A stretch of DNA of 64,000 nt from JAZDCJ01 sp036311985 (GCF_036311985.1 NZ_JAZDCJ010000012.1); one strand, 5' to 3'. Counted from the stretch's first letter, positions 16,003 through 27,100 are shown. The notes: generated by a model from the letters alone, not told the origin. Program-made: numbers and translations.

Positions 16003-18120
16003 TCAGGCGCCGGGCGCCCCCGCCGAGAGGATGTCCAGGACATCGCGTCCGTAGCGCTCGAGCTTGCCCGCCCCGACGCCGGGGACCTTGACCAGGCCGG
16101 CGGGATCGCTCGGCATGGCCTCGGCGATGGCCATCAGCGTGGCGTCGGTGAAGACGACGAACGCCGGGACGGCCGCCTCCTGCGAGACCTTCAGCCGCCA
16201 GGCCCGCAGCTCCTCGAACACGGCCTCGTCGTACCCGGGCGGGCAGCCGTTGCAGCGGCCGAGCTTGCGCTCCGCCGCCGACATGAGCATGGTGCCGCAG
16301 ATCCGGCACGTCGCCGGCCCGGACGGGCGCTTGCGGCCGGAACGGCGGGCCGGCGCGTCCCCCGTGCGGCTCGAGGACGCGGGGCGCAGCCCGTCCAGGA
16401 AGCGCGAGGGGCGCCGGTTGGCGCGGCCGCCCGGGGTCCGGGACAGCGACCAGCTCAGCTGCAGGTGCTCGCGGGCACGCGTGATGCCCACGTAGAGCAG
16501 GCGGCGCTCCTCGTCGAAGCCCGCCTGGTCCTCGGCGAAGGAGATCGGCATGAGCCCCTCGCTCAGGCCCACGAGGAACACGGCGTCCCATTCCAGGCCC
16601 TTGGCGGAGTGGAGCGAGGCGAGGGTGACGCCCTGGACCGTCGGGGCGTGCTGCGTCGAGGCGCGCTCGTCGAGCTCGGCCACGAACTCCGCCAGGGTGA
16701 ACGGCGTCTCGCGGCCCGCGCGGGAGCGCTCGAGCTCCCCGGCGAGCGCCACGAGGGCCGAGAGCGACTCCCAGCGCTCGCGCACGGCGCCCGAACCCGA
16801 CGGCGGCTCGGCGGTGTAGCCGAGCGAGGCCAGGATGTCGCGGCACTGCTGCGGGACCGGGTCGTCCGACTCGACCCGCGCCGCGGCGCGCAGCTGCAGG
16901 ACCGCGTCGCGGACCTCGCGGCGCTGGAAGAACCGCTCGCCGCCGCGCAGCTGGTAGCCGATCCCGGCGGCGGAGAGCGCCTGCTCGTAGGACTCGGACT
17001 GGCCGTTCGTGCGGAACAGGACGGCGATCTCGGCCGGCCGCACGCCGTCGTCGATGAGCGCGCGGATCCGGCCGGCGACGTGGGCCGCCTCCGCCTCGTC
17101 GTCGGTGCACTCGGTGAACGCCGGCTCGGGGCCGGCCGGGCGCTGGGCGATGAGCTCGAGCGGCTGCGGCCAGGCCACGCCCTGCCCGGGGATCCCCGGT
17201 TCGGGGCGTCGTGACGCGAGGAGGCGGTTGGCCAGGTGCACGACCTGCGGGGTGGAGCGGTAGTCGCGGACGAGCTTGACCACGGGGGCGCCCGGGTGGC
17301 GTTCGGTGAATTTCAGGAGGTGCGACGGCGTGGCCCCGGTGAACGAGTAGATCGTCTGGCTTGCGTCGCCGACCACGCACAGCTCGCCGCGACCGCCGAG
17401 CCACAGGTCCAGGAGGCGCTGCTGCAGGGGAGAGACGTCCTGGTACTCGTCGACGACGAAGTGCCGGTACTGTCCGCGGACCGCCGCGGCGACCTTCTCG
17501 TCCTCGTCGAGGATCCCCACGGTGAGCAGCAGGACGTCCTCGAAGTCGATCAGGTTCCGGTCCGTCTTGACGTCCTCGTAGGACTGGAAGAGGCGGGAGA
17601 CCGTCGTCAGGTCGAGCCCCGCCGGCTGGCCGCGGCCGGCTGCCGCGGCGAGGTAGCTCTCCGGCGTGTGCATCGAGACCTTGGCCCACTCGACCTCGGC
17701 GGCGAGGTCGCGCAGCGCCGCCCGGTCGGTGGAGATGCGCAGGCGGCGGGCGGCCTCGGCGAGCAGCTGGGCCTTGTGGTCCACGATGGCCGGCAGCTGC
17801 CCGCCGATGGCCTGCGGCCAGAAGAACTGCAGCTGGCGCAGCGCCGCGGCGTGGAAGGTGCGCGCCTGGACGCCGCCGGCGCCGAGGTCGCGCAGGCGGG
17901 TCCGCATCTCGCTCGCGGCGCGCGCGGTGAACGTCACGGCGAGGACCTGGTTGGGCCGGTAGGCCTGCGTGTGGACGCCGTAGGCGATCCGGTGGGTGAT
18001 GGCCCGGGTCTTGCCCGTCCCCGCGCCGGCGAGGACGCACAGCGGGCCGTTCAGCGTCGTGGCGACCTGGCGCTGTTCGTCGTCCAGTCCGTCCAGGATG
18101 GTCTCTTCGAGGCTCGTCAT
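16003..18120 (-). CDS. uvrD2: ATP-dependent DNA helicase UvrD2
   Basis: A superfamily 1 3'-5' helicase of 705 aa. The Q-motif region LDDEQRQVATTL and Walker A AGAGTGKTRA lie at the N-terminus; VVDEYQDVSPLQ is Walker B. Motifs V-VI are present (LASLHSAKGLEWDAVF, LYVGITRAREHL). The C-terminus carries the UvrD2-specific tetracysteine CRICGTM...CNGC and an HRDC domain ending KVPGVGAGKLERYG. Mycobacterial UvrD2 is essential, and the Cys module matters for its activity. The ATG lies 5 nt after the nudC stop, so the two are probably one unit. Confidence 0.95.
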   Translation of the reverse strand: MTSLEETILDGLDDEQRQVATTLNGPLCVLAGAGTGKTRAITHRIAYGVHTQAYRPNQVLAVTFTARAASEMRTRLRDLGAGGVQARTFHAAALRQLQFFWPQAIGGQLPAIVDHKAQLLAEAARRLRISTDRAALRDLAAEVEWAKVSMHTPESYLAAAAGRGQPAGLDLTTVSRLFQSYEDVKTDRNLIDFEDVLLLTVGILDEDEKVAAAVRGQYRHFVVDEYQDVSPLQQRLLDLWLGGRGELCVVGDASQTIYSFTGATPSHLLKFTERHPGAPVVKLVRDYRSTPQVVHLANRLLASRRPEPGIPGQGVAWPQPLELIAQRPAGPEPAFTECTDDEAEAAHVAGRIRALIDDGVRPAEIAVLFRTNGQSESYEQALSAAGIGYQLRGGERFFQRREVRDAVLQLRAAARVESDDPVPQQCRDILASLGYTAEPPSGSGAVRERWESLSALVALAGELERSRAGRETPFTLAEFVAELDERASTQHAPTVQGVTLASLHSAKGLEWDAVFLVGLSEGLMPISFAEDQAGFDEERRLLYVGITRAREHLQLSWSLSRTPGGRANRRPSRFLDGLRPASSSRTGDAPARRSGRKRPSGPATCRICGTMLMSAAERKLGRCNGCPPGYDEAVFEELRAWRLKVSQEAAVPAFVVFTDATLMAIAEAMPSDPAGLVKVPGVGAGKLERYGRDVLDILSAGAPGA

Positions 18121-18125
18121 GGGCT

Positions 18126-19130
18126 TCAGTTCTCCAGTCGCCGCGGCTCGGGCAGCGGGCCGCCGTACCAGTGCTCGACGAGGGCGCGGGCGATCGAGGC
18201 CCCCGCGGGCACGGAGACCGCCCCGTCGAGCACGGCGGCCGCCAGCTCCCGGCGCGTGAACCAGCGCAGCTCGATGATCTCCTCGCCGTCCGGGACCGTG
18301 TGCGTGGAGTCGGCGCGGGCCGTGAAGCCGAGCATGAGCGAGGCGGGGAAGGGCCACGGCTGCGAGCCCAGGTAGCGCGGCTCTCGAACGGTGATCCCGG
18401 CCTCCTCGCGGACCTCGCGGACCACGGCCGCCTCGAGCGACTCGCCCGGTTCCACGAATCCTGCCAGGGTCGAGAACCGCTGCCCGCCCCATTGGGCGTT
18501 GGCGCCGAGGAGGAGGCGGTCGGCGTCGTCGGTGATGGACACGATGACGGCCGGGTCGGTGCGCGGGAAGTGCTCCGATCCGTCGGCCGGGCATTGCCGC
18601 ACCCAGCCGCTCTGCACGACCTCCGTCGGTGCACCGCAGCGCGGGCAGTGGGTGTGGGAGGCGTGCCAGTTGGCGATCGCCACGGCCTCGACGAAGAGCC
18701 CGGCGTCCCCGGCCCCGAGACCCGCCGCGACGTCGCGCAGGCCGAGCCATTCGGCGTCGTGCAGCCCGGAAGGGACCCCGGCATGGTCCGCGAGGACGAG
18801 CTCCTGCCCCGCCCTGCGTCCGAGGTAGACGAGGTGCCGCGCCCCCTCGGCGGCCCCGGTGCCGGAGAGGACCAGGCGCCCGTCCGCCACGGCGGCGCGG
18901 CCGTTGACCAGGACGAGGACCGCCGTGTCCGATCCGGACAGGACGGCGGGCAGCCAGCCGGGATCGGCCCGCCGCTCGCACCCGCGGTCCACCGTGGTGC
19001 GCGCCAGCGGCAGCTCCCCCAATGGCACGGCGGCGTGCGCGCCGGCGGCTCCCGCGGGCGCGTCGGACGGCGCCGCGGACGGCGCGGGGGCTGGGACGGG
19101 GGCGTTCGGTCCGGCCGCGGGGAAAGTCAT
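18126..19130 (-). CDS. nudC: NAD+ diphosphatase / NADH pyrophosphatase NudC
   Basis: A 334-aa Nudix hydrolase that cleaves NADH and can remove NAD caps from RNA. The Nudix box GFVEPGESLEAAVVREVREE starts at about residue 224, and the NudC-specific SQPWPFPAS motif follows at about 256-264. The zinc-ribbon region has CPRC (162-165) and Cys180, but the usual fourth Cys is replaced in CPADGSEHF, so metal binding may be altered. The first 35 residues are Pro/Ala-rich. The only plausible ATG at 19130 has AGGAGG just 1 nt upstream, an unusually short spacing. It is upstream of uvrD2. Confidence 0.93.
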   Translation of the reverse strand: MTFPAAGPNAPVPAPAPSAAPSDAPAGAAGAHAAVPLGELPLARTTVDRGCERRADPGWLPAVLSGSDTAVLVLVNGRAAVADGRLVLSGTGAAEGARHLVYLGRRAGQELVLADHAGVPSGLHDAEWLGLRDVAAGLGAGDAGLFVEAVAIANWHASHTHCPRCGAPTEVVQSGWVRQCPADGSEHFPRTDPAVIVSITDDADRLLLGANAQWGGQRFSTLAGFVEPGESLEAAVVREVREEAGITVREPRYLGSQPWPFPASLMLGFTARADSTHTVPDGEEIIELRWFTRRELAAAVLDGAVSVPAGASIARALVEHWYGGPLPEPRRLEN

Positions 19131-19273
19131 ACCTCCTACCGTACTGACCGGCACCGCCGCCCGCACACGCGGAGGTGCGGGTGTGGACCGCGGCCGGTGG
19201 TGAAACCGCTGTTCCCGCGACTCGCCGCACGGCACCACGGCGGCGGCGCCCCGCACCGCATACGGTGGAAGAC

Positions 19274-20737
19274 GTGAAACGCTCTCCCATGGAACTCGCC
19301 GCCATCGCCACGGCCGCGGTGCCCGGACTGGCGCCGGTCGGCGTCGCGGGCCTCGCCGACGACGCCGACGACTTCGATTCGGCGGTCATCGTCGACGGGC
19401 AGCAGAACCGCTGGCGCGTGCGTTCCCCGCGCCACGACGAGGCGAGCATGCGGCTCGAGACCGAGCTCGCCGCCCTGCGTTCCTTCACGCCCGGCGTGCG
19501 CGCGGCCCTGCCCTTCCGCCTGCCTTCGGTGGCCGGGACCGTGAGCCAGGGGCGCTTGCGCACGTTCGTCTACAACCATGTCGACGGCGCCGCGCTGGAG
19601 CTGGAGGACCTCGTCTCCAGCGGCGGGCGGACCGCAGCGGACGTCGGCCGCACCCTCGCGGCGATCCATTCGCTGCCCCAGGACGTCGTGGACCGGGCGG
19701 ACCTGCCGGTCTACTCGGCGAACGAGTTCCGCCAGCGGCGCCTGAACGAGCTCGACCAGGCCGCGACGACGGGCAGGATCCCGGCGCGCCTCCTGCGCCG
19801 CTGGGAACACGCCCTGGAGGACGTGGCCCTGTGGCGCTTCAATCCGACCGTGGTCCACGGGGACCTGCACGAGGAGAACCTCCTGCTCGTCGAGGGCCGG
19901 GTCAGCGCCGTGACCGGCTGGACGGATCTGCACATCGGGGACCCCGCCGACGACTTTGCCTGGCTCGCGGCCGCGCACGAGCAGTCCTTCGCCGACGCCG
20001 TGCTCGAGTCCTACACCGCGCAGCGCGGGGACAAGGCCGATCCGCACCTCATGCGCCGGGCGGCACTGGCCGCCGAGTTCGCCCTGGCCCAGTGGCTGGC
20101 CAAGGGCCTCGCCCTCGAGGACGCGGAGCGGATCCAGGAGGCCGAGGACATGCTCCGCGAGCTGGACGAGGACATCGCGGAATTCGGCGGCCAGCCCATC
20201 AGCATTGTCGAGCCCCCGCGCTACGACGTCGGGGCGGACGCCTCGGCGGACGGTGCCCTGGCCGGTGCCGAGGCCGGCGCTGCACCCATCGGAGGAGACG
20301 ACGCCGGGGCCGGCGCCGTCTCCGCGGGCCGCGCCGGTGCGCCAGACGCCGACGGGAACGCGCCGGCCCCGGACGTTGCCGCTGACGCCGGCGCGGACGA
20401 CGCGGAAGAGGACCGCGCTGGCGGTCCTGCCGCCGGCCCCCACGAGGACACGGACGGCGACGCCGGATCCAGCGCGGACGTGGTCCTCGGCGACGGCGAC
20501 GAGGACGCGGCCGTCATCATCTCCCGGCCCGGCGCGACGGGCGGCGCGGCCGGCCCGGACGGCGGGCCGGAACACGAACCCGCGGAGCACGACCAGGTCG
20601 ACGTCCCGGCGGAGGACGAGGCGGCGGGCGGTCAGCCCGCGGACGACGAGGAGGTCGCGGACCAGGCCGTCGCGCCGACCGAGGCCCCGACGTCGGCCCT
20701 GCCCGCCATCGACCCGGACGGCCGCACCCTCCGCTAG
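19274..20737 (+). CDS. APH-family phosphotransferase (macrolide 2'-kinase-like) with acidic tail
   Basis: A 487-aa protein with a kinase-like APH domain in residues 1-320. The catalytic loop VVHGDLHEENLLLV and metal-binding segment TGWTDLHIGDPADDFAWL resemble macrolide 2'-phosphotransferases. About 165 C-terminal residues are low-complexity Ala/Asp/Gly/Glu and look disordered. The GTG at 19274 has GGAAG close upstream; ATG at 19289 is an alternative. It diverges from nudC and converges on adnB with a 20-nt gap. Being chromosomal between repair genes, it may have a housekeeping substrate; resistance is not implied by sequence alone. Confidence 0.75.
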   Translation: MKRSPMELAAIATAAVPGLAPVGVAGLADDADDFDSAVIVDGQQNRWRVRSPRHDEASMRLETELAALRSFTPGVRAALPFRLPSVAGTVSQGRLRTFVYNHVDGAALELEDLVSSGGRTAADVGRTLAAIHSLPQDVVDRADLPVYSANEFRQRRLNELDQAATTGRIPARLLRRWEHALEDVALWRFNPTVVHGDLHEENLLLVEGRVSAVTGWTDLHIGDPADDFAWLAAAHEQSFADAVLESYTAQRGDKADPHLMRRAALAAEFALAQWLAKGLALEDAERIQEAEDMLRELDEDIAEFGGQPISIVEPPRYDVGADASADGALAGAEAGAAPIGGDDAGAGAVSAGRAGAPDADGNAPAPDVAADAGADDAEEDRAGGPAAGPHEDTDGDAGSSADVVLGDGDEDAAVIISRPGATGGAAGPDGGPEHEPAEHDQVDVPAEDEAAGGQPADDEEVADQAVAPTEAPTSALPAIDPDGRTLR

Positions 20738-20757
20738 CCTCCGCGCCCGGGCCTGCC

Positions 20758-23700
20758 CTATGCCTCGGCGGGTCCGGCGGCCGGCACGGCATCGAGCGCC
20801 GTGGTGATGAGCCGTTCCAGTTCCTCCTCCCCCGCCAGGTCGTGGGGGCGGATCGTCGTCCCGTCGCCGACGTAGTAGAACGCGGCGCCGACCTGTTCCA
20901 CGTCGATCCCGTGGAGCCTCGCCCACCCCAGCCGGTACACGGCCAGTTGCAGGGACTTGTGGGCGAGCTCCCGCCCGGTGGGAACCCGGCCGGTCTTCCA
21001 GTCGACGAGGACCCAGCGCTCCGTCCCGTCCTCGCCGCGCTCACGGAACACGGCGTCGACGCGCCCGCGCACGGTCACCGGTCCCACGGGGGTCTCGAGG
21101 GGGACCTCGACGTGGGTCGGTTGGCGTTCGGCCCACTCGGAGTCGAGGAAGGCGGCCTTCATCTCCTCGAGGCCGTACTGGTCGTCGACGTAGGCGTCCG
21201 CCGCCCCGGGGAATTCGCCGAGGTCGAGCATGCCGGTGCTGCCGTAGTGCTCCTCGACCCACGCGTGGAACGCCGTGCCCTTGCGGGCGGCGATCCCGGG
21301 GCGCCGCGGAACGGGGCGGCGCAGCTGGGCGAGGACCTGCCCGGCGTCCGTGGCGAGGTCAACGAACAGCGAGGCCCGCACGTGCCGGGGCGGTTCGGGC
21401 CTGCGCGGCCGGGTGGCCTCGAGCTGGCGGGCGACGAGCAGGCGTGCCTCGTGGTCCCAGTCCCGTCCGGAGTCCGTCTCCGGGGCCGGCGGCTCCTGTC
21501 CCGTCCAGCCGCGCACGGCGGCCGCGGCGGCCTCGGCCCGCGCCCGCCGCCCGGGAGGCCGGGCCTCGGGTACACCGGCCCGCAGCCGGACGGGGCCCTC
21601 GAGGGGGTCGTACGGCCAGCGCGCCTCGACGGGGTCCTCCCGGTAGGGGTTCTCCCCGGGCGCTTCCTCGTCCGCGCACCAGAGCGGGAGCACGGCGGAC
21701 GGGGCCGGCCCCTCCGCCAACGGCAGCAGCGCCTCGAGGAACGGCGAGGGGGCGGTGGTCTTGGTCCGTGTGCCCGTCCACGCGGTGGCGGAGCAGAGCA
21801 ACAGGTCCTTGGCCCGGGTCAGCGCCACATAGGCGAGGCGCCGTTCCTCCTGTTCCCCATGCGCGATCACGCGCTGGCGGAACTCGGCCTCGGACTCGAC
21901 GGCGGCGAAGAGGCTCGGCTGCTCGGTGTCCCAGTGCGGCAGGTCGTTGCGGTCGCCGCGCAGCGGCCAGGGCAGGGCGCTGTCCCCCGTGGTCCACCGC
22001 GAGTCGCGGGCCGAGGGGAAGACGCCGTCGTTCAGCCCGGTGACGGCGACGACGTCCCATTCGAGGCCCTTGGAGGCGTGGATGGTCAAGAGCTGAACCG
22101 CTTCCGCGCTCGCCTCCTGCTGCACGACCTCGAGCCCGCCCTCCTTGGCGGCCGCGGCGTCGAGCCAGGCCAGGAAGCCGGCCAGGTCGCTGCGCAGGGC
22201 GGCGTCCGTGTAGCCGGCCGCGACGTCCGCGAAAGCGTCGAGGTGCCGTCGGGCCGCGTGGATCCCGGTTCCGGGCCGGGCGGCGACCTCGATGTCGAGC
22301 CTCAGGGTCCTCTCGACCTCGTGCAGCAGTGCCGGCAGCTCGCCATCCACGAGGGTGCGCAAGTGCCGGACCTCTCGTTGAAGGGCCGTGAGGCGTTGGA
22401 GGGCCGCGTCGCTGAGCGTCCGCCCGTCGGCGCTCGTCCAGCCCGGCTTCGGCAGCCAGTCAAGGGCCTCCACGAGGCTCGCGGCGTCGGAGACCTCGCT
22501 CCGGGCCTCGGCACGGGCGGCGTCGGCGGCGTCCTCCCGGGTGTCGACGTCGGCCTCGGCGCCGCGGCGCACGGCCGCCTCGCGCCGGCGGGCCAGGAAG
22601 CGGGACCAGTCGGCGAACGCCATGAGGTCGGCGGGACCGATCCTCCACCGCGCACCGGAGAGCAGCCTCAGGAGGGCGTCGGAGCGGTCGGGGTCCACGA
22701 GGACGCGCAGGGTCGCGACGAGGTCCACGATCTCGGGCATCCCCAGGAGCCCGCCGAGCCCGACGATCTCGTAGGGAATCCCGCGCTCCTCGAGCGAGGT
22801 GGCGAGCAGGGCGAGCTGGCCGCGCGTGCGGCACAGCACCGCCAGGGTGGGCGCCCGGCCGTTCAGGCGCCGGAAGGCGTGGTGCTCTTCGAGCAGGCGG
22901 TCGGCGATCCACGCGGCCTCGTCCGCGCTCGTCGCGTGGCGGACGAGCTCGACGCGCCCGGGGCCGGCGAAGGGGCTCGCCGCGAGCGGCGGGACCTCGA
23001 TCCGGCGCCCGCCCCGGTTCGGGTCCGCGGCGTTCAGCGGCGCGGAGACCGCGTTGGCGGCCTCAAGGACGTTGACGGAGTTGCGCCAGGCCGTGGTCAG
23101 GAAGGCCGTGGCGGCCGGGCGGCGGTCCCCGTCCGCGGCCACGGCGGGGAACTCCTCCGGAAAGCGGAAGAGCTGCCCGGCGGAGGCGCCGCGGAAGCCG
23201 TAGATGGACTGGTTGGGGTCACCGACGGCCGTCACTGCGTGCCCGTCGCCGAAGAGCCGGGAGAACAGGATCATCTGTGCGTGGGAGGTGTCCTGGAACT
23301 CGTCGAGCAGCACGACCCTGAAGCGGGCACGTTCCGCCTCGGCCGCGGCGGGGACGGTCTCGGCGATCCGGGCCGCGAGCGCGACGAGGTCGCCGTAGTC
23401 CATGACGCCGCGCTCGCGCTTGAGGCGGGCGTAGCCGTCGGCGAGCCCGGCGACCGTGGAGCGCGTCCGGAGCCTGTCGAGGAGCTCGCGGGCCTTCTGC
23501 GCGGGCGGTGTCGTCTTGCCTTCCCGGTACGGCAGCGCGGCCAACCGCTCCACGAGGCCGTCGAGGTAGGCGGCTCCCTCCGCGGGCGTGCGCAGGTGCT
23601 CGGCGCATTCCCCGGCGAAGGAGACGACGGCGTCGATGAGGGTCGACTTGGACGACGCCAGGTGCTCGTGGTCGCCGTCGTAGGATTCAACGACGTCGGC

Positions 23701-24132
23701 GGCGAGCTGCCACGCCTGGGCCCCACCGATCAGGGCGGTATCGCTCTCGACCCCGATCCGCAGCCCGTGGTCCTGGACGAGGGTGTTGGCATACGAATGG
23801 TACGTCGACACGGAGGGCTCGAGCAGGCCCCCGTCCTCGGGGTCCGGCTCCCAGGCCCCGGACGCCGCGAGGGTCGCGAGCTGCCCGCGGATCCGCTGGG
23901 CGAGCTCGCCGGCGGCCTTGCGCGTGAACGTGACGCCCAGGATCTGCTCGGGCCGGACGAGGCCGTTGGCCACGAGCCATACGACGCGGTCGGCCATCGT
24001 CGCCGTCTTCCCGGAGCCCGCGCCGGCGACCACGAGGAGGGGTTCGAGCGGGGAGGAGATGATGCGGGACTGCTCGGCGGTGGGTTGGTGCTGGCCCAGC
24101 AGCTCGGCCAGTTCCTCGGGCGAGTGCCTCAC
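20758..24132 (-). CDS. adnB: AdnB-type helicase-nuclease subunit
   Basis: A 1124-aa UvrD/REP-type motor with a C-terminal RecB-family nuclease. Walker A GAGSGKT (37-43), VVLLDEFQDTSHAQ (Walker B) and LTIHASKGLEWDVVAV are intact. The nuclease shows AARKGTAFHAWVEEHYG, then RGRVDAVFRERG and VLVDWKTGR, giving the His/Asp/Asp-x-Lys site. With AdnA it forms the actinobacterial double-strand-break resection machine. I chose GTG at 24132 because it overlaps the adnA stop as GTGA and has AGGTGA 7 nt upstream. A longer ATG start at 24189 would overlap adnA by 61 nt. Confidence 0.92.
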   Translation of the reverse strand: MRHSPEELAELLGQHQPTAEQSRIISSPLEPLLVVAGAGSGKTATMADRVVWLVANGLVRPEQILGVTFTRKAAGELAQRIRGQLATLAASGAWEPDPEDGGLLEPSVSTYHSYANTLVQDHGLRIGVESDTALIGGAQAWQLAADVVESYDGDHEHLASSKSTLIDAVVSFAGECAEHLRTPAEGAAYLDGLVERLAALPYREGKTTPPAQKARELLDRLRTRSTVAGLADGYARLKRERGVMDYGDLVALAARIAETVPAAAEAERARFRVVLLDEFQDTSHAQMILFSRLFGDGHAVTAVGDPNQSIYGFRGASAGQLFRFPEEFPAVAADGDRRPAATAFLTTAWRNSVNVLEAANAVSAPLNAADPNRGGRRIEVPPLAASPFAGPGRVELVRHATSADEAAWIADRLLEEHHAFRRLNGRAPTLAVLCRTRGQLALLATSLEERGIPYEIVGLGGLLGMPEIVDLVATLRVLVDPDRSDALLRLLSGARWRIGPADLMAFADWSRFLARRREAAVRRGAEADVDTREDAADAARAEARSEVSDAASLVEALDWLPKPGWTSADGRTLSDAALQRLTALQREVRHLRTLVDGELPALLHEVERTLRLDIEVAARPGTGIHAARRHLDAFADVAAGYTDAALRSDLAGFLAWLDAAAAKEGGLEVVQQEASAEAVQLLTIHASKGLEWDVVAVTGLNDGVFPSARDSRWTTGDSALPWPLRGDRNDLPHWDTEQPSLFAAVESEAEFRQRVIAHGEQEERRLAYVALTRAKDLLLCSATAWTGTRTKTTAPSPFLEALLPLAEGPAPSAVLPLWCADEEAPGENPYREDPVEARWPYDPLEGPVRLRAGVPEARPPGRRARAEAAAAAVRGWTGQEPPAPETDSGRDWDHEARLLVARQLEATRPRRPEPPRHVRASLFVDLATDAGQVLAQLRRPVPRRPGIAARKGTAFHAWVEEHYGSTGMLDLGEFPGAADAYVDDQYGLEEMKAAFLDSEWAERQPTHVEVPLETPVGPVTVRGRVDAVFRERGEDGTERWVLVDWKTGRVPTGRELAHKSLQLAVYRLGWARLHGIDVEQVGAAFYYVGDGTTIRPHDLAGEEELERLITTALDAVPAAGPAEA

Positions 24133-27100
24133 GGTTCGGTCACCTGCCTTCCTTCGGTACACAGCGGGCAGACGGACGGGAGGCGACATGAGCTGCCAGC
24201 CGCCCCGCCGCGGGTGGGGTCGTGCCGGGCCAGGAAGTCGGCGGCCCCCATGGCCCGTGCCGCCTCGAGCACGAGGGGCGTCGCCCAGTCCTCGCCCTCG
24301 ACGGCGGGCTGGACCTGCTCGCGGGGCGTCTTGGTGGAGGTGCCGAGCTGGACCAGGGCGGCCCCCGCCGGGTCGCGGGACAGGCCTGCGACCCCGTCGA
24401 GCGCCCCGGCCCGCACGGCGGCCTGGTAGCTGGCCAGCTGCGGGTTGCGGTCGACGTCCTTGCCTGACGGCTGGCTCTTGCCGGTCTTCAGGTCCACGAC
24501 GAAGGGGCGCCCGTCGGGGCCGGCCTCGACGCGGTCGATCACCCCGCGCAGCCGCACGGTGGCGGAGCCGTCGCCGATCTCCACCTCGAAGTCGGTCTCG
24601 CGGCCGCGCAGCTCGCGCCCGGCCTGGCGCATGAGCAGGGTGTACTGCGCGAGCTTGCGCAGCATGGATCCGGCCCGGTCGTGGTCGCGGTGGGTCTCCC
24701 AGTTCGTCGGCAGGTCGAGCTCGGGCCAGCGCCGGTCCAGCTCCGTCAGGTACTGCTCCCCCGAGGCGTCGGGCAGGTCCTCGGCGATCGCGTGGACCAG
24801 CGTGCCGAGGCTGCGCGCGAAGTCCGTGGCCGGTTCCCCGCCGGCCGCCTGGACGAACCAGTTCAGCGGGGACTCGAGGGCCGCCTGGACCTTGGACGGG
24901 GAGACCTTGACGGGGTGCCCGTCCGCGGTGACGGGGCCCGTGCTCGTGGCGGGCGCCAGCCCCCACCACTCGTCCGGGTCGGCCCCGCGCACGGGCACGG
25001 GAGCGGTGGCGAGGCGGGCCAGGACCGCTGCCGCGTCCCGGGCCGTCGGGTCCAGCCCGCCGCTCCCCGGTCCGGGTTGCCCAGCGCCCGGGGAGGCGGA
25101 CGACGCCGGCGCGGCCCCGCTGTCGTCCGCCGGACCGGTCGGGGCGGCGGCGGGGGCCGTCCGGGCTCCGGCCTCGGCGGCCTGCCGGAGCAGCGCCACG
25201 AGCGAGCCGAGCGTGCGGGCGCGCGGCACCCGGGTCACCGGCCGGGTCGCCGGCCCGCCGGTCTCCACCGGAGGGCTCCACGGGCTCACGAGGTCCAGGA
25301 ATCCGGAGGGCTGGTGGTCCTCGGAGTCCACGGCGACGCAGACGAGGCTCCCGCGGCAGCGCGAGACGGCCGCCGCGAAGCTGCGCAGCTCGTCGGCGCG
25401 GGTGGCCCGCAGCCGCGACGCCGGATCGCGCTGCCGCAAGGCCACGGGGCCGTGTTCGACGACGTCGGCGAGGGCCCCGCTGTGCAGGAGCTCGCCGCGC
25501 AGGCGCGTGTTGGGCCAGATGCCTTCCTGGAGGCCCGGAATCAGGACGAGCCCCCACTCCCGGCCCGCCGCCGCGGCCGGCGTCAGGACCTCGACGGACG
25601 GACCGCTCCCGCCCCGCCCGGCAAGGGAGTCCATCGGCAGGTCCTGGGCCAGGACGTGGTCTACGAACTGGGCGATCGTGGCGCCCGGAAGCTGGTCGAC
25701 GAAGCGCTCGGCGGCCTGGAAGAGCGCCAGGACGGCGTCGAGGTCCTGGTCCGCCCGGGAACCCGCTCCCCCGCCGGCGAGCGCCGCGGTGCTCCAGGCC
25801 CCCGACATCCCGGAGGCGTCCCACAGCGCCCAGAGTGCGGTCTCCGCCGTGGCTCCCCCGCGGTCCGCCTCCTCGGCGAGGGCGTCGAGCATCCGCCGGA
25901 TCCGCCGGGCGCCGGCGGCCTCGCGGCCCGACCCTTCGGGGATCCCGACGGATCCGAAGAGGCCCGCGAGGAGCTCGGAGCTGCCGCGCGTGCCGCCGCG
26001 GGCGTGCTCCTCGCGGCGCAGGCCCTGCCGCAGTCGCCGCACGTCCAGGGCCGTCGACTGCCCGTAGCGGGAGGTCAGGAGCGATTCGACGGCGTGCAGA
26101 CCGGTGGCGTCGCCGCCGGACAGGCCCAGCCGGAGCAGGTCCAGGAGCGGGCGGACGGCCGGTTCATCGCGCAGCGGCAGCTCGGCCGGGGGGACGCTGA
26201 CGGAGATCCCCTGTTGGCCCAGGTGCCGCGCGACGGTCCGGACGAGCGCCCCGTTGCGGACGATCACGGCGATGTCGTCGAGCGGCCGGCCGCCCATGAG
26301 GTGTTCCTCGAGGATCCGGTGGGTCAGCAGGCGCAGTTCGTGCACCGGGGACTCAACGACGTGTGCTTCCACGGACCCCGCGGCCCCGGTACCGGCGCCG
26401 TGATCGGTGTCCCGGTCGGCGGCGCCCTCCGGCGGGCGCGCCGCGATCCCCGTCGCGGTCCCCGCCGGATGGGACAGGAGGCGGCCGGCGGCTCCCGCGG
26501 CGAGCGGGATGCGCCGGGCGACTCGCCCCCACGCCTCGGCGACGTCGAGGGGCATCCGATGCGAGTGCTCGAGGGTCGCCACGGCGACGGGTCGGGCCTC
26601 GGTGCCGTAGAACGTGTCGACGCGGGCGAGGAGGTCCGGGCGGGCGCCGCGGAAGCCCTGGACCACGTTGTCGGGGGCGGCGAAGGCGAGCAGGTCGGCG
26701 TCTCGGGCCAGGAGGGACAGGAGCCGGTGCTGGGCCGGATTGGCCTCCTGCAGGTCGTCGACGACGACGAGGCGGAGCCTCTCCCGTTCCTCGCCGAGGA
26801 GGCGCGGGTGGTGCTCGAGCAGCTCGGCGGCCGCGGTGATCAGCCCGGCCGGGTCGAAGGCCTCCGCACTCCCGAGGTCCAGCAGGTCGCGGTACTCCTG
26901 GTACAGCTCTGCCGCCGCCGTCCACTCGGGCACCGAGCACTCGCTCCCGAGCTCGTGGAGCCGGCCGGCCTCGACGCCGTGCTCGGCGAGGCGGTCGAAG
27001 AGCTCGCGGACCTCTTGGCGGAACCCGCGGGTGCCGACCGCCTCTCCGAGCGAACCCGGCCACGCGGGGCCGGGCGTGATCCCCGCGGCATGGCCCGCGA

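Noticed and set aside
24133..24189. Upstream ATG (MSPPVRLPAVY) as the adnB start
   Set aside because: It would overlap adnA by 61 nt; the GTG at 24132 gives a GTGA junction and a well-spaced AGGTGA.
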